From: Callipepla californica brunnescens
Taxonomy: Eukaryota > Chordata > Aves > Galliformes > Odontophoridae
Direction of reading: 5' to 3'
NCBI GenBank assembly: GCA_023055505.1
Contig: JALIRH010000077.1
Location: forward strand, 620,001 to 684,000
DNA: 64,000 nt
A program made the position numbers and the translations under genes. Shown one piece after another: positions 1 through 13,800 of this stretch (positions within the stretch are counted from its first letter, which is position 1; the number at the start of each line of letters is the position of its first letter). The notes beneath the pieces were generated by a model. That model saw only the letters and a list, made by a program, of their open reading frames with translations. It made no database searches and was not told the origin of the DNA.

Positions 1-3000
1 GCAGGATACAGCTTGCAGGAGCACTGTTGCTTGCCTAGAGGAAGGCTGGCTGGCCCCACGACAGTCTTGCATGTGAGCTGCAAGGTGGCAGAGCCCCTCA
101 TGAAAGCTGCCATTCTCCTAAGACTTTGCCAGACTTGGAAAAATGCCATATTGCTGTTTGTCCAGCCTTAAAAGTGTGAGATATTTCTGTGTGGTGGGGA
201 GATGGCAGGGCCATTCTCAGCCCAACAGCCTGCGTGCCTCAGCTGCTGTCCCAGTGAGGCACCGGTGCACTGACCCATTTCTTGCCCCAAAAATGAGGCT
301 GCTCCCAAACTCTGCCCTCTGTTCTCCAGATTTTTTGCTGAATTCAGGGGGTCAAGTGTGGATTTTGGAACTTATTTTAAAAAGGAAGCAACAACAATAA
401 TCACCAAACACTCAATCCAGTCACAGCCACTATTAAGTACAGCACCCAGAGAAGGTTTGGGGTCTGCTGCTTCGCTTGGCCTCCTGGGAGTAATTGGAAG
501 ACATAACACCATCTTTTTGCCCCTATTAAAAGGGCTTTTGTCTCCTTGGCATGTCATCCTACCTCGTATGCCATAAGGAACCAGTCAAATTTGAACACTG
601 GTTACATCAAATCTCAAACATGACAACAGCCTTCAGACCAGCGTGCCACCAAGCACCAGACTCTGCAGGGAAAGGATTTGAAATAATTTGGTGACCAGAC
701 AAATGCTGCTGCCCTGAAACTGTAATACTGGGAAAAGAAAATCTGCTTCAAAATAATGAAGTACAGTGCATCTTCATTTGACCATCAATAAAACAAAGTC
801 ATGAAAACATCTCTCCAGGGAAGAGGGAGAGAGAATAGCATAAGATGAGAGCAATGCAGGTCAGAGAGATTATGCGAGCAGGACTGGAAGTGCTATCTAT
901 GGTTGTGTCTGAGAAGTTTGATGTTCTGTCAAGGCAATCAGCAATTTTACAAATGGCTTCCCTGCTCCAGGAACAGTTTTCTCTCCATGTGTTTTCTCAA
1001 TGATGACAACTCACATAGCCGCAAGTAGCTATGAGAGCATTACTAGGGAGGAAAAACCATCTGCTGTTAGGTAGAATGCAAACAACAAATGGTGTTACAT
1101 GTGTCAATAAATAGAAGAGTTTGGAAATCAAACAGGGTCATCGATCCCTGTTTTTGGTAAAAACTGTCTGTGCTCCCACTGGTTTGACCCACAGAGGTGG
1201 GGAAAGCATGACAAACATGTATGAGTGCAGGCAGACTACATGAAGCCACTCAGATGCCAACTTGAATTTTTGGAAGGCCCTCGGGTTGTATGGGAAAGGC
1301 AGCTGTGATGCTTTTCCCCTCTCTCTGGGGCAGACTTTGCTCAGAAGAATAGACATGATCTGTTCATGCTTCCTTGAAAACCTCTCAAGAGACATAGTTG
1401 AGAAACCCGAAGAGTAGTCAGACATAATTGCTTCCTTTTCCATAATCACTGTGGACTGCTTGTTTGAGGGCTTCCCATGGCTTGCCAGGTGGAATTAAGT
1501 AAAAGCACTTCTAGTTCAAGAAAAATGACACTTGAGCAAATATCATCCCTTGGTGTTAATTACTTGCTGCCATGAAAATCTTAAATTAAGCCCAATCTTC
1601 AACTTCCTCTGGAAGTGCTTCAAGAAATTTCCTAGAATGCCCAGCAAGAGGTTAATGGCAAAATCCCCTCTGATGTGCAGGCTGTGGTCGGCAACAGAAG
1701 TTTTTCATTAGCATAGTAATGAAGCCATTAAAAACATTTTTGACTTCAGGAGGAGCAGGATCTATCAGGGAGTCACTTGTCAGTCTTTGCTTATTCAAGT
1801 TTTGTAGTAGGGATGATCTTAGTTCATCTTTGGGCTTTCCTTGGGTACTGAATAGAGTTCCTTTATCCCTATTCCTCTAGTTGGTGAGTCTCCAACTTCT
1901 AAACTGTTGTTTTTCCCAGGTTTTCAGGTTTAATTGTGCCATGGGGATGAAGCAGTGATTTGCCAACTAGGAACAGTTTGATTTGTGCCAGGAGGGTGTC
2001 AGATCACTCTGCTGCCAAAGAAAATAGAATTAATTATAAAAGCTGTGTGTGCTGCTTCAAGATAAAGCTGCAGTCATGGTAATTTTTTTGATGTATGATA
2101 TTATGATATGAGCTGTTTTTTTGTGTAGGGTTAATGTTTGGATTTTGATTAAAAATTGACGCTGTGCTGATGTGTATGTGAATGTGGCTTATGTATTGGT
2201 TATTATTGTCCTCTGGGGCAAGGTGATAAAATAATTTGGTATAAAAATGGTTTTCTCTGACCTTTGGTTATCCAGCTGGCTCTTATTTCACCTTTACATT
2301 CATTCCAAGGCATTTGGAAACTGCTCAGTCATGGCCTGAACCACAGATGGAGCACCTGGTGAAGGGGAGTGGCCAGCCCTGGGAGCACTGGTGGAAGCAG
2401 TTCACCTGAGTGATCAGAAGGGGTGGACCAGGGTCCTCCTCCCAACCTCTTTTATGGGCTGGGAGCGGCAAGGGGAGCATCTCTAGTTGGAGATCTTCTC
2501 ATTTGGAGTGTTTGGCAAGCTCTGATTCTTGGAAAGGGGGTAACTGATACCTTCTTTAAATAAAGAAGATAAAGATTGTGACCTTTACCTTTCTTGGGTA
2601 ATTTAAGACTGGTTTAAAGCAGATGTATCTGCTATCACTTTTCTCTACACAAAGTAATGTGATGTTCTAATAGTAACAGTTCTAACGGTAACTAAAACAT
2701 TGGTGAAAAATAATAATTGGATTTACTGTACTAATCTCCAACAGTAAATAATCTGATGTTGTTAATCTTGTTTAAATATTCCATGTGCCATAACTCTTAA
2801 GGTTCGCTGTTTACATTTCAGCCTTTTAAACACATATTTTAAACTCTCTGCTTGCTGAAACTGTACCTCATGAAAAAACTAACTAGGACTCCAAGACCAG
2901 ATGCTGCTATTTTGCAGCACTTCTTGTGGCTTATTTGTGCTCAGGAGAGAAAGGCTTCCCTTTTTGTTCTGTTACTGGCAAGAAGTGACATGGGAAGGAC

Positions 3001-4999
3001 AAGATTTGCACAGTTATTTGTCTGTCTATTTAGGAAGAGCATCTTGAAAAAGTTTTGTGAACTCCATATGCTAGGGCTGCAAGTGCTCTTCCTACAAGAC
3101 AATCCACTTTAGGTAGAGTATTTTTTTTGCTGTGTTAGAGAGCTAATCCTGAAATACTTCTGTTGAAATGAAGTTCATATGGACCTTGGTGCCTGGGCTC
3201 CAATACAGATCTATCTTCTGCATTCCTTGATTTCTTGGGGCCTTGCCTTATGACAAAGGTTCAAATGAAAGGAAACCAGAACTATGACTTTCAAATAGCC
3301 ACTGCCAGATGTTGAAATCAATGAAGTAAGTCTTCTAGGGAAGAGAATGGGAGGCATGAATTTATTCATATGTTTGTGAACATTCCTAAGGAAAAGTCCA
3401 CGTCAGTGAAAAATATTATGCTGCTGAATGAAGGCTTGGCACTAGTACGGTGTCCTGCTTGTTGAAGTGGGAGATCTGCGTCAGTAAATACTGCGGCTGT
3501 CTCCTGATCCTCCTGTGAGCCCAAGTGATGGAGTACGTCTCCTTGAGGCACAATGCAGTAGGAATTAACCAGCTGATGAGTAGCTGGCAATATTAACATC
3601 CATCCTACATCCTACCTAACAGGGGGAAGCTGGTGGTGAATGGGGATTTCCTACTTAGTTAAGTGAAGGCAGAAAGAAGAAGGGGTTAATCACATTGGGT
3701 TTGTTTTCTAGAGGGTGGAAGTGTGATTATACATGAAATGAGGAGGAGGTAGGAAAAGCAGTATTGATCTTGGTGCGTAAGGATGCTGAGACAGTAACAT
3801 GAAATGCTTGATGAGGCTAGGGAGTAGAAAAGGGAGAAAGGAGGCTAGATGGCACTTAAAAAAAAAAAAAACAACACATAAATACGAAAAATATTATTTT
3901 TTAGAAGTAATGTATTTTAAGTTTGATGACTCATACTGAGAGACTATTGGAGAATATAAGATTTTTCTGGGTAGCATGCTGCCAATTGTAAGCCTGACTT
4001 AACCTCTAAGCAGAGCTTTCTGATCTTCAGCCACTTGAGAGGCAAGAGCAAGTAGTTTAGGAGGCTGTGCTCTTCCCTGAGCTTCTGCTTTTCTCCCCAC
4101 TTATGCTTTGCTTCAGGGACTGTTCGGTAACTGCGGAGAACACAGGCATGCAGAATACTTCCAAACTCTCTAAGAGGGGAGTTGTGTTTCTGTGACTTGT
4201 ACCTTTCTAAAATGTAATACTATTTTATTTTTTTTTTCTGAAAGGCACACCAAATTGCAGCATGTTTTGTGATATGATGCTGAAGAAAAGGACATCTTGG
4301 CGTTGTTCAGGCAACAAGCACAAAGCTTTATGCAGTGGGTATGTAACAATCACCAGCGATTCCAGAGTGAACTTATAACTGTAGGCCCTTGACATCCTGA
4401 CCTGAACTTTGTAAGTCTGGCAATTCACAGAGAAGTAAAGAAAAGAAAACACCCTAGTCAAAGCACTGTGGTGCAGTGGATGAACAAAAGCAGTCAAACA
4501 GCATTTATTCCTGACAACATGTTGTGCCAGGAGGAGTGAGTGTGGCCCAGCTATTTCCCTGCAGTAGGAGGAAAATTATTTGCTTGGCTATGTATTAGAT
4601 AATGGCAAGGAAAAAAATGAATTAAGGCTCTAGCTGGAGCAGGAGTCACAAGAATAAAACAGTGTCGTGTTGTCTGTCCTTTGCTGTATGTCACAGCCTT
4701 TACTATACACACTTTGAAGCCCCCCAAAATGCAGACAACTCAGTAGCAGAGACTTAGGTATGTCTTAGACACCTGGCTTCTGAGTGCTGAGAGCCAGGAT
4801 CAATGTTAGCCAGGAAAGAAGATTTTCTTTAACATTTTTCAGTCTTTTTGTCTTTCCATTTTTTTCTTTTCTCCCCATGTTTTATCAGGTGTCTTGTTAC
4901 CCAGTGGGTTGGTTTTCATCCTGGGTTTTCTTTCTCCTGGAGATGCAGAGTGGCATGGAATTTGTCATTTGGCTCTGAGACATTGACTGAGCCTAGGTC
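1..4999. other. 5' flank of PRKG1, no gene recognised
   Basis: Ordinary A+T-leaning unique sequence. Open frames here are short, uncorrelated with codon bias and not recognisable. There is an A14 run at 3858-3871. The stretch near 2020-2180 is unusually A+T rich with TAAT cores and could be a conserved non-coding block, but nothing else supports that. I see no exon, RNA gene or identifiable transposon. Confidence 0.6.
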
Positions 5000-5308
5000 A
5001 TGGAATTATACTGTGTCCTGAATTGGAAGGAACCTGTGAGGATCATCAAGTCCAACTGCTGGCACCACACAGGACCACACAAAAATCAGACCATATGTCT
5101 GACAGCATTGCCTCTTGAACTCCAGTGAGCTTGGGGCCGTGCCCACTGCTCTAGGGAGCCTGTTCCAGTGCTCAGCAACTCTTTGGTAAAGAACCTTTTC
5201 CTGATACACATCCTGACCCTCCCCTGATGCAGCTCCATGCCATTCCCTCGGGTTCTGCTGCTGTCACCAACGAGAGGAGATCAGCACTGCACACCCTCAT
5301 GAGGAAGC
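5000..5308 (-). mobile_element. CR1 LINE 3' fragment
   Basis: Read on the + strand this starts at the CR1 3' end (TGGAAGGAACC, then CATCAAGTCCAACT) and proceeds through the typical 3'-UTR phrases CCTGTTCCAGTGCTCAGCAACTC-like and AAGAACCTTTTCCTGATAC. It ends near the GAGGAAGCTGTGAGC motif. The element is therefore on the minus strand, heavily 5'-truncated, and carries only 3' untranslated sequence. The mixed divergence suggests an old copy. Confidence 0.85.
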
Positions 5309-6093
5309 TGTGAGCTTCAGATTAAAAACAAATAGCTTGTTTCTTCTCTGGGAGGATTCAAATAGCAGCTCAGGTCCAAACCATGAGGCCTGGACCTTCC
5401 ACCTGGTCTAAATGTGACCTCACAGGGCTGGTGTTGCGGCAGGCAGGCTGCACCCCAGCTCAGGTGGGTGGCTGGGCTGCACTGCAGTGACGGGCCAAGT
5501 TTGAACAGAGCAAGGCTGTGTGGCAAGGTGGTGCTGTTTATTTTTGGGTATGTGACTGCTAGCCACTAACAGAGTAAATATTTAATAGAAAAGAATGGAA
5601 AAAATAGGTTAATCTGAGTAGTTTAGGCAGAACTGTGTCACTAGAACATAGGGGTAAGGGTTTTTTTCCTTTGAAGCATATTTTATTTTTTTTCTTTAAA
5701 TGAATTGGAGCCCATGTTAGCTTTTGGGGTGTCACAGTTTACTTTGCTGTTTAAAAAGAGCTCCACCAGCTGATGGGTTGCCAGCACCCTCTCCAGGGCT
5801 CCCCTGCCTGATGATGTATGGGAAATGTCTTCATTTTTGAAGTGGTGTTTTTAAACAAACTTCTTTCAGCTGTGGCCAAGTTTAATGTGTCAAATGTTTC
5901 CTTGCCCAGAGAAATAGAGTTGCTTTTAAATAAATAAAAACTGACAACACTGCTCCAGAATCTATTCTGATGAGTTCTTATGAGCTATGACCAAGAAACA
6001 TCCACTGAAGTTATCTGGGACTCAGGTAATCTGGTAATATAAAACATCACTTTATTGGTATGAGCTGCATTGGGCAGGTAGGACAAAGCCATC
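5309..6093. other. Unique spacer between two CR1 copies
   Basis: No gene, RNA or repeat recognised. It contains several T-rich runs (for example near 5660-5700) and no open frame of note. Confidence 0.5.
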
Positions 6094-7890
6094 ATAGAAT
6101 GGCTTAGGTTGGGAGGTACCTTAGAGACCATCTAGTTCCAGCTCTTCTGCCATTGGTGGAGTGGCCAGCCACTACACGAGGCTGCCCTGGGCCCCATCCA
6201 GCCTGGCTTTGAATTTCTCAGGCATCACAATTCCCTGAGCGAGATGTTCCAGTGTGTAACTACCCTGTAAGTAAAAGTTTCTTGCTAACATCTACATCCT
6301 AAATCTACTGTCCTTCAGTTTAAAGCCATTTCCCTTTGTCCCTACCAGACCACATAAAATGTTGATCTCCCCCTCCTGCTTATAAGTTCCCTTCAAATAT
6401 GACTGGAAGGTCATATTGGAGGTCTTCCTGGAGCCTTCTCTTCTCCAAGCTAAACAAGCCCAGCTCCCTCAAATTTTCTTCATAGGAGAAATGCTCCAAT
6501 CCTTTGAACACCTTCATGTCCCTCCTTTGGACTTGCTCCAACAGCTCTGCATCCTTCTTGTGCTGTGTGCTCACGCTTGGACACAGTACTCCAGGTGGAG
6601 CCTCACAGGAGCAGAGCAGAGGGGGACAATCCCCTCCCCCCTGCTGGTCATCCTTCTTCTGTTGTAGACCAGGATACTGAGGGCCTTCTGGGGTGCAAGA
6701 GCATACTGTTGACTCGTGTCCAGATTTTCTTCCATCACGACCCCGAAATCCTTCTCTGTCCTTGCTCAATGAGTTCTTCTGCCACTCTGTATGCTTATCT
6801 GTGATTGCCTCAACACAAGTGCAACATCTTGCACTTGGTCTTGATCATTTGATTCTCATGGGCCTGCTTTTTGAGCATGTCCAAATCCTGCTGAATGGCA
6901 TCTCTCCCTTCTATTGTGTCAATCTGTGTGATCTTGGTGTCATCACTACTTGCTTGAGGTGTACTCAAGCGTGTTTCATTAATAACTCAATCTGAGTCAT
7001 TAATAAAGACATTAAAGAGTACTGATCCCAAGAAGGAACCCTGGGGAGACCATTTTTCACTGACCTCCTCTTGGATGTGAAACGATTGACTGCAGCTCTC
7101 TGGCTGTGACCTTCCAACCAATTCTTTACTCACCAAATAGTCTTGTCTTCAAATCCATTTCTCTCCAATTTAGAGATAAGAACATGGTGTGGGACCACAT
7201 CAAATGCTTTGCAGAAGTCTAAGTAGATGACATCTGTTGCTCTCCCTTTGTGCACTGATGTCCTCACCCCACCACAGTGGGTCACCACAGGTTCAGGCAC
7301 AATCTGAACTTGGTGAAGCTGTGCTGGCTGTCTCAGATTCCCTCCACATCGTGTATGTGCCTTAACATCTTGTCCAGGAGGATCCACTCCATGACCTTCC
7401 CAGACCCAGCACATGAGGCCCAGCAGTCTGTAGTTCCCAAGGTCTTCCTTTCTCCTTTTTTAAGAATGAGAGTGATGTTTCCCCTTTTTTCAGTTGCCAG
7501 GAACTTGGTCTGACAGCCACAATTTTTCAAACATGATGGAGAACAGCTTGGTAACTGCATCGGCCAGTTCCTTCAGAATGACAGATATGTCATCAGACCC
7601 CATAGACTTGTACACATTCCCCCTCACTAGGTGGTCTTGGACTTGCTCTGCTCTTATAGTGGGTAGGGGGCCCCTGTTGAGAAGTCCACAGACTTCTAAG
7701 TCTGGCTGTGAAGAGAGACAAAGACCTTTTGAAGTACCTCAGCCTTCTAAGTGTTTGAGGAGAAGCTCTCCCTTTTCTTTTATCAGAGAAGGGTTCTCTC
7801 TCCTTTGCCTGTCACTTCTGTCCAGTAGAGAATCCCTTCTTGTTGTTTTTTTTCTATCCATCACTGAGTTGAATTCCATCTGCACCTTGG
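6094..7890 (-). mobile_element. Long 5'-truncated CR1 LINE, minus strand
   Basis: The + strand reading opens with the reverse complement of the CR1 3' end (CATAGAATGGCTTAGGTTGG) and continues through the 3' UTR. From about 6900 upward the minus strand encodes reverse-transcriptase remnants. The copy is about 1.8 kb, one of the two longest in the window, and lacks its 5' part. Frameshifts and stops break the coding part, so it cannot be active. It lies in the PRKG1 5' flank in the opposite orientation to the gene. The upper boundary near 7890 is approximate, judged from loss of CR1-like phrases. Confidence 0.85.
7130..7560 (-). pseudogene. CR1 reverse-transcriptase remnant (ORF2 fragment)
   Basis: Two overlapping open frames on the minus strand (7333-7560 and 7130-7414) lie in different phases. 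The first contains the N-terminal finger region (LKKGERKTLGTTDCWASC, then the KVMEWILLDKML type motif). The second contains DVIYLDFCKAFDVVPHHVL, the LDFxKAFDxVxH block of non-LTR reverse transcriptases. The phase change between them is a frameshift. Nearer the 3' side, around 6945, a degenerate form of the catalytic FADD box can be seen. This is a dead fragment of a LINE polymerase, not a host gene. Confidence 0.8.
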
Positions 7891-10800
7891 TTTTCTAGAC
7901 TCTGCCCCTGCACATCTGGATTTTAAAGCTGTGAGGATTTTAGCGGTGTTTTGGGTAGGTCTTTTTTAATGGAGATCTCATGATGGTGAATTTAGTAAGG
8001 TCTAGTAGCTGTGCATGAGTCCATAGCTCAAAATCTTAGCCCCCCCCCAAGCAGAGAATGCTCTACTGTTCCTAGAACACCTCTGTCCCTGGTAACTCCC
8101 TGTTTCTACTCATAGGAACATTTATTTCTGACCGCTCTTGTTGTGAGCAGAGACACTGTCCTGGCCCTGAGGAGCAGTCTCTTTTAAAAAAGTTTTGACA
8201 CCTGAGATTATTTCAGCTGTAGCAAACTGTCATTATTCCAGTGAAATTGTTGCTGATTGGGCAGCTCCAGGATGATTTTACTCTGGAGCTATCACAACAG
8301 AGACATCCCTTCTGTGTAGCTGAAGGAGAACAGAGATGCTCACCAGCAAAGGATGCTGTCCCAGATTTGCATCTCATTCAATTTCTTGTATTCCAGTTAC
8401 TCTGCCCACTGTATGTGCAGTCACTGTGAATTATGTAAGTTGAATACACATGGCCAGAAAGGAGATTTTACTCTCTGGCCTTCTCATTTCTCTTGCCAAA
8501 ATACCCTTCCTGGCAAAGCTAGCTAGCAATATTGATGTCATGCAATGATTTTTTTAGTCCCTTTTGAAAGCAGCCGAACTTGTCAAAAAAAACCTTTTCA
8601 CATCTGGAGACTACTGAAGTCTTTCCAGTGCTCAGCAACAAATCGCGATTTTGAGATAACACACAGTCCTGGGTGTTGCTTAGAAATGACACGTTCCAGA
8701 TATTTTAATTACTAATTTGTGTGGCTGGGGAGAAAAATGTTTGGATTCCATGCAGCCAAGCAAGGCATGTAAATTCTGAATCATAAACAAATATTCTCCT
8801 TGGGACTATAAACTTCTGGCAGTTTACAAAGGAAAAAGTTTAAATGGGGATTCATTCAGCTGCTCTACAGAGCGATTGAAATACCTTGGATGTCACAAGG
8901 GTGCAGATTTAGCCGTGTTCCATCCCCAGCAATAAACTATTATTGTTACTGCTTGTTTGGTACAGCCCCCTGCGAGGAGTAATGCAAAGTTCCCCATGCA
9001 TGCTGAAATCCAGTAAGGGGGCTACTTTTTTTTTGTAATTTTGTTTTAATTTTGGGATAGCAGTGGCAACGGAATTCGATTGGATTTGTAGGCAAAGATG
9101 AGATAGGGAAGCTGGGCCAGTGGTGGGGATGAGCGAGATGGGGCAGCACCAGCTTTCCCCACCACCAAGCTGGGTGAGCCTCCCATTGGAGGACAGCACA
9201 GTTTTAGAGTTGTAAAGTGATAGCTTCAAAATTGATCTCTGGAGGTCTGCTGCTCAAAGAAAACTCAAAGTTTTCTCCCACTCATGATCTATATGAGTCA
9301 GTTTTGTGAAAAGATGACATGTCAGTCAAAAAATGGCTTTGTAGGTTGTTCGGTTTCTTCTCTAATGTTGCCAGAGATTTCATGCTGCCATAGCATTGTG
9401 TCTTTGAACAGAGCTGCCCTGATTCCTGGGGAGGATGCAGGTGTTGGTGATGGCTGGTACTTGTGTTACCTGCAGGACTGCTCGAGGAGCTCTGAGCAGC
9501 TTGTGGATGGAAATAGAAAATGTATGTGGTGATGCCTTGCTCATCAACAACGATTATTTTTTTATCAGAAAACATCAGCAGTAATTGACTTCTAGTTGTA
9601 TTGACGAACATTAATTTGAAGAGTAGGTGTACATATTGTAAGAACTATTTCACAAAAGAAACTTCATGGATCTGAAGAAAAATGATGATGGGGTGAAAAA
9701 AGGATTTCTTTCTTGAGGAAGAGAGATGTACCACGACTTCAGCTCCCCAAAATACTCCAGTACACAGGGAGTAAAAAAAAAAGCCCTATCCCTGATAGGT
9801 GCCTTTGTTGTCTTACCATTGTATCTTTGCTGCAGGTTATACACTTAATTTCTCCTGCACAGATAATTAAGTGTTGATTTGGATTGCTGAAATGAATTGC
9901 AGAGTCTTAGTCACTTCCATGTGTCTTGGAACCTTCCTGATATCCAAAAAGATAGTCCAGGAATAAATGGCTCCTAATTTCCATCAGCAATTGGGACCGT
10001 GGGGCCCCTCTAAGGAGGAGGGAGTCCTGGACCATCCCTGTGGCCTTTCACAAGGAGATGAACCATGAACATTTTGTGTGGTTCCAAGAGGAATAACTTC
10101 ATTTAAAGTATGACTGTGGCCAACTCTACTGACTTTGTCCCAAAATGTGTTAGGTTTTGCTGCACTCTGGGCGACGTGTGTAGGTTTTTATAAGGTGTTC
10201 GTGCACAGCCAAGGCAGCCAGCAGCATGCTTGCCGCTCTTCTGCTTTACTCATCATCAAAAGAATTCAGTGCAGTTCCACTTGCAAAGCCCTGCTCTCAA
10301 GGCTACAGCTTGAGGACAGAGCTGGGTGGAAAACTCTGCTCTTTGGTTCAGCCAGCAAACTATAAAAATATGCATAGTTCTGGTTACCTAGAATAATTGT
10401 GTGTATTTCAGTGTTTTTTTTTGTTGTTGTTGTTGTTGTTTTGTTTTGTTTCAATTCTCTATGTAGAATGAAGAAACCTGAAATTCTTTTGGGTTTACTC
10501 AGCTACTGGGGCTATTTCAAGATGAAATATTGCATTTAGTCAATATCGTTTGATTATAATTCCTCCCTTTCCCCATCCCCCTCTCTCCTTTTTGCTTATC
10601 AAGAAGGTCTCCATGGCATATAGTGGTGGTGAAGTCCAATTTTTTAATGCAGTCTTCCTGCACTTCGAGCAATAAATCTTGTTGTTGGAGTGGGGAGATA
10701 GCATTCACTTGTCACCAACCAGGTATCCCTGAAGACCTTGCTGCCCATTTAACACAGCACTACCAGTCCAGGAAGAGCTGCAGTATTGCCTCTGCTGTGG

Positions 10801-13800
10801 AAGAAAGTGATCAAATATGAGATAAAGAAAGTCATGAAGTCAGAGCTCAAGTGCTGCGGCGTCATTTTAATCATATCCTCAGCACCAAAGTGTGATTTCT
10901 GTCCTCAGGCACTTATGTTTTAAACAGAGGTAGAAGTTGACCTCAGAGTTATGTTTTCATCTGTTGGGTTTGACTGTTTGATTTTTTCATTTTATTTTTT
11001 AGCCTCACTGTTACCTCTTGCAGGTGAGAACTGTCACAGTGATACCTTAAAGAGATAAATATCTTCTGCTGTGCTCCTGGTAGTATGTGGATGACACGAC
11101 CTGGATTTCTGCTGTTCTGTTAACACATCTGCATTTCCATATGAAATAATATCTCAGCAGGAAGGGTAGGCCACAAGGAACACTTTAATTAATCCAGCAA
11201 TTCTAAGAGTCTTAAAGAGTGATAATGTTGTTTTCAAAGCACTTGTGACAACTTCTAAAGATCCTTTCAATGTACATGAGAGAGTGGTGAGCATGCATAT
11301 TGTAGTTTGCTTGTACTTCTGTTAGAGTACCAACGTCATGAGAATTGAGTGGGGTCCCTGAGATGTGTCTCCTTGCAGATACTGAAAGACAATCTGGTGA
11401 TCCAAGGTGCAGCACAGAGTTTGCACCTCTATTTTCCCCTTCCCTGTGCTTTAGGTTGTGCTGAGCCAACCTCTCTTGCACAGGGAATGCACTTCCCTTT
11501 GGGTCTGGCTCTCCATTCCTTTCACTCCACAACCCTTTTAGCATTTTATTACCTTTTCTGGAATCAACAAGTAATTCTATTCCAGAAATAGCACTGTTTT
11601 TTATATGTAACCAGGCTCATTCAGTTAAAGTCGGATGGAACTTTTAATGCTGTTGACTATGGAGTGGATATATAAAACAGAGCACAGAAAATAAATGTGT
11701 TTATCTTGAAATTGCAGAAGGCCCCAAGGGTTTCTAAAAGTGGCCCTGCAGGAATGTCCCAAGTCATAAAATGGGAAAAATATTCAAGGTATTCAATAAC
11801 TTCACCTACTGTGTATCAGTACTGAAACTGTTTCACTGCTGGTCCTCAATAATCACGGGGTTGTGCTGTATTTATCACAAGGTTTCCCTCTTACTGTGAT
11901 GCAGCTGGACATCAACACCCAGAAGAGTTACTATGTCAGCTATGGAAACAGGACGTACACACAGCAAAGCATCACAAGACATAACAGGCTGTGCTAGGTA
12001 AACCTCCTGATCCCTTTCTATTGGAATGATCCCCTTTTTGCTACCTACAGATTTGTCGGACTTAGGCTAGATATTTTCCCCTTAGGTTTTGTCTTGAGAG
12101 GGGAAGAAAGCTAAAGAGCAGCAGTTGCATCCACCATCAGCTGTGCACAGACACTGTGTAGTACATCTGGAATGGCTAGGCCACCAAATATCCCAGGATT
12201 CTGTGACTTAACCCATTTCTCGTTGCCTGACACAGTGATTCTCATGCCCTCTTGTCTTCTGCCTTTACTGGGAGCTGCTGTGTTAGTGTGGAACTGAATC
12301 CAAAGGTCATATGTGAGTTTTCTATATAGGAAAAAAAAAAAAAAATACATATGTATTCTGCACAGAGTAGAAAAATTGGGTAGCCTGCAGTGGAGATGAT
12401 ATTTAGCACTGGGTGCTTCTCTTGATATTAGCTCCAGGGCAACCACCTGCCAGAAGAATGGCACCTTGCTGCTTGGACGTGGGATGCTTGCAAGCACGTT
12501 CCTCTCTAATAAAGTTGAGGAGTTTAGAGCTGTTGGTCGGATGCAGTCAGGTGGGGATTAAATCACACAGGACAAATCAGCCATAGGTACAAAACTCTGC
12601 AGAGACCGCGGTCTGTTTCCAGATACACAGTGCTGCTGAGACTGTTGGCACTAAATCATATCAAAATGTGAGTGCAGGGAAGCTGGTTGCATTAAGTGCA
12701 TGGCCCTATGCAAATGCACTTTGATTTTTAACTAAAACGAGAGGCTTTCAGACTTTGAGAGTACCTCTGTGGTACTACAGGTGATGTAGATCGGGAAGTC
12801 CTTCTGCAGAAAGAAGCAAGCATCAACTCAAGGATCCTGCAAGTACCATTCAGTAACTCCTGCCTTCACTGCATGACCACAGTGTCAGCAGCACAAGGGG
12901 CATCTTGCATTTGGTGACACGTCCCTTCTGCCAAACATGTACCTTTATGGTTATCAGGAGGAGGATTTCACAGTGCCCTCTTTATAAGCTTCATGTAAAG
13001 CAGTTGTTACTCAGCATATGCATCTTCCAGTGTAGGGTCACCCAGACTATGGTTTCTTGTGTTTCAAACAGATATGTGATAGAATTTGTTATGATGTCAG
13101 TATATTTGTATATAATAAAAGTAGAACATGGGGAGAGTCCAGTTACAAGGAGCAAAGCACTGCTAAAGCAATGAACTCAATTCGGTGTCAGCTCTGTGAA
13201 CCCAAGATTGTATTCAATGGGCCCTGATCTTGCCGGAGAGTGGGTTTCGTCACCCTGGCTTCTACCACCTGAATTTTTTTCTTAATATATGCAGAAACAT
13301 ATCCTTTGATCTGGATGATAAACAGTGACTCTGAACAGCAAATCTCTGCTGCCCTTTTCCTTTGAAAAACAGGCACTAACTGTTCTCTGGTAAACAAGGC
13401 AGTCCATGGGAGTGAAGTTGTGCTTACCTAGCTGTTCTTAGGCTCTGACGTGAGAAACTGCCGATGCGTGAAGTGCTCAAATGCAGAACAAATCCACCAG
13501 AGGAAAAATATTAATTTCTGTTAAGCACATCTGTATTTGTTGGTTTTGCTCAATGCGCTGAGCTGTAATGTATGTGCTGCAAGTGCTCTCATAGTGAAAG
13601 GTGCTTCTTGTTGCATTTGTGTTTTCATCTTTAACAGAAGGCATAATAAAAAGAAAGTCATGATTATAGGTTTGGGCTTGAAATGAAAGCCAGACGATGC
13701 TGGCAGTGTGTGACAACTATATAGTCAGGCTATGTGCAAGATACTTCAGCAGTGGCCCATATTCAACATGCTAAGTACTCACAGGCTGCTGCTGTTGCTG

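Noticed and set aside
2852..3112. 86-codon basic/hydrophobic frame
   Set aside because: No homology recognised, no codon bias; consistent with chance.
6380..6769. 129-codon minus-strand frame
   Set aside because: It lies inside the CR1 element; it is a fragment of CR1 sequence rather than a host gene.
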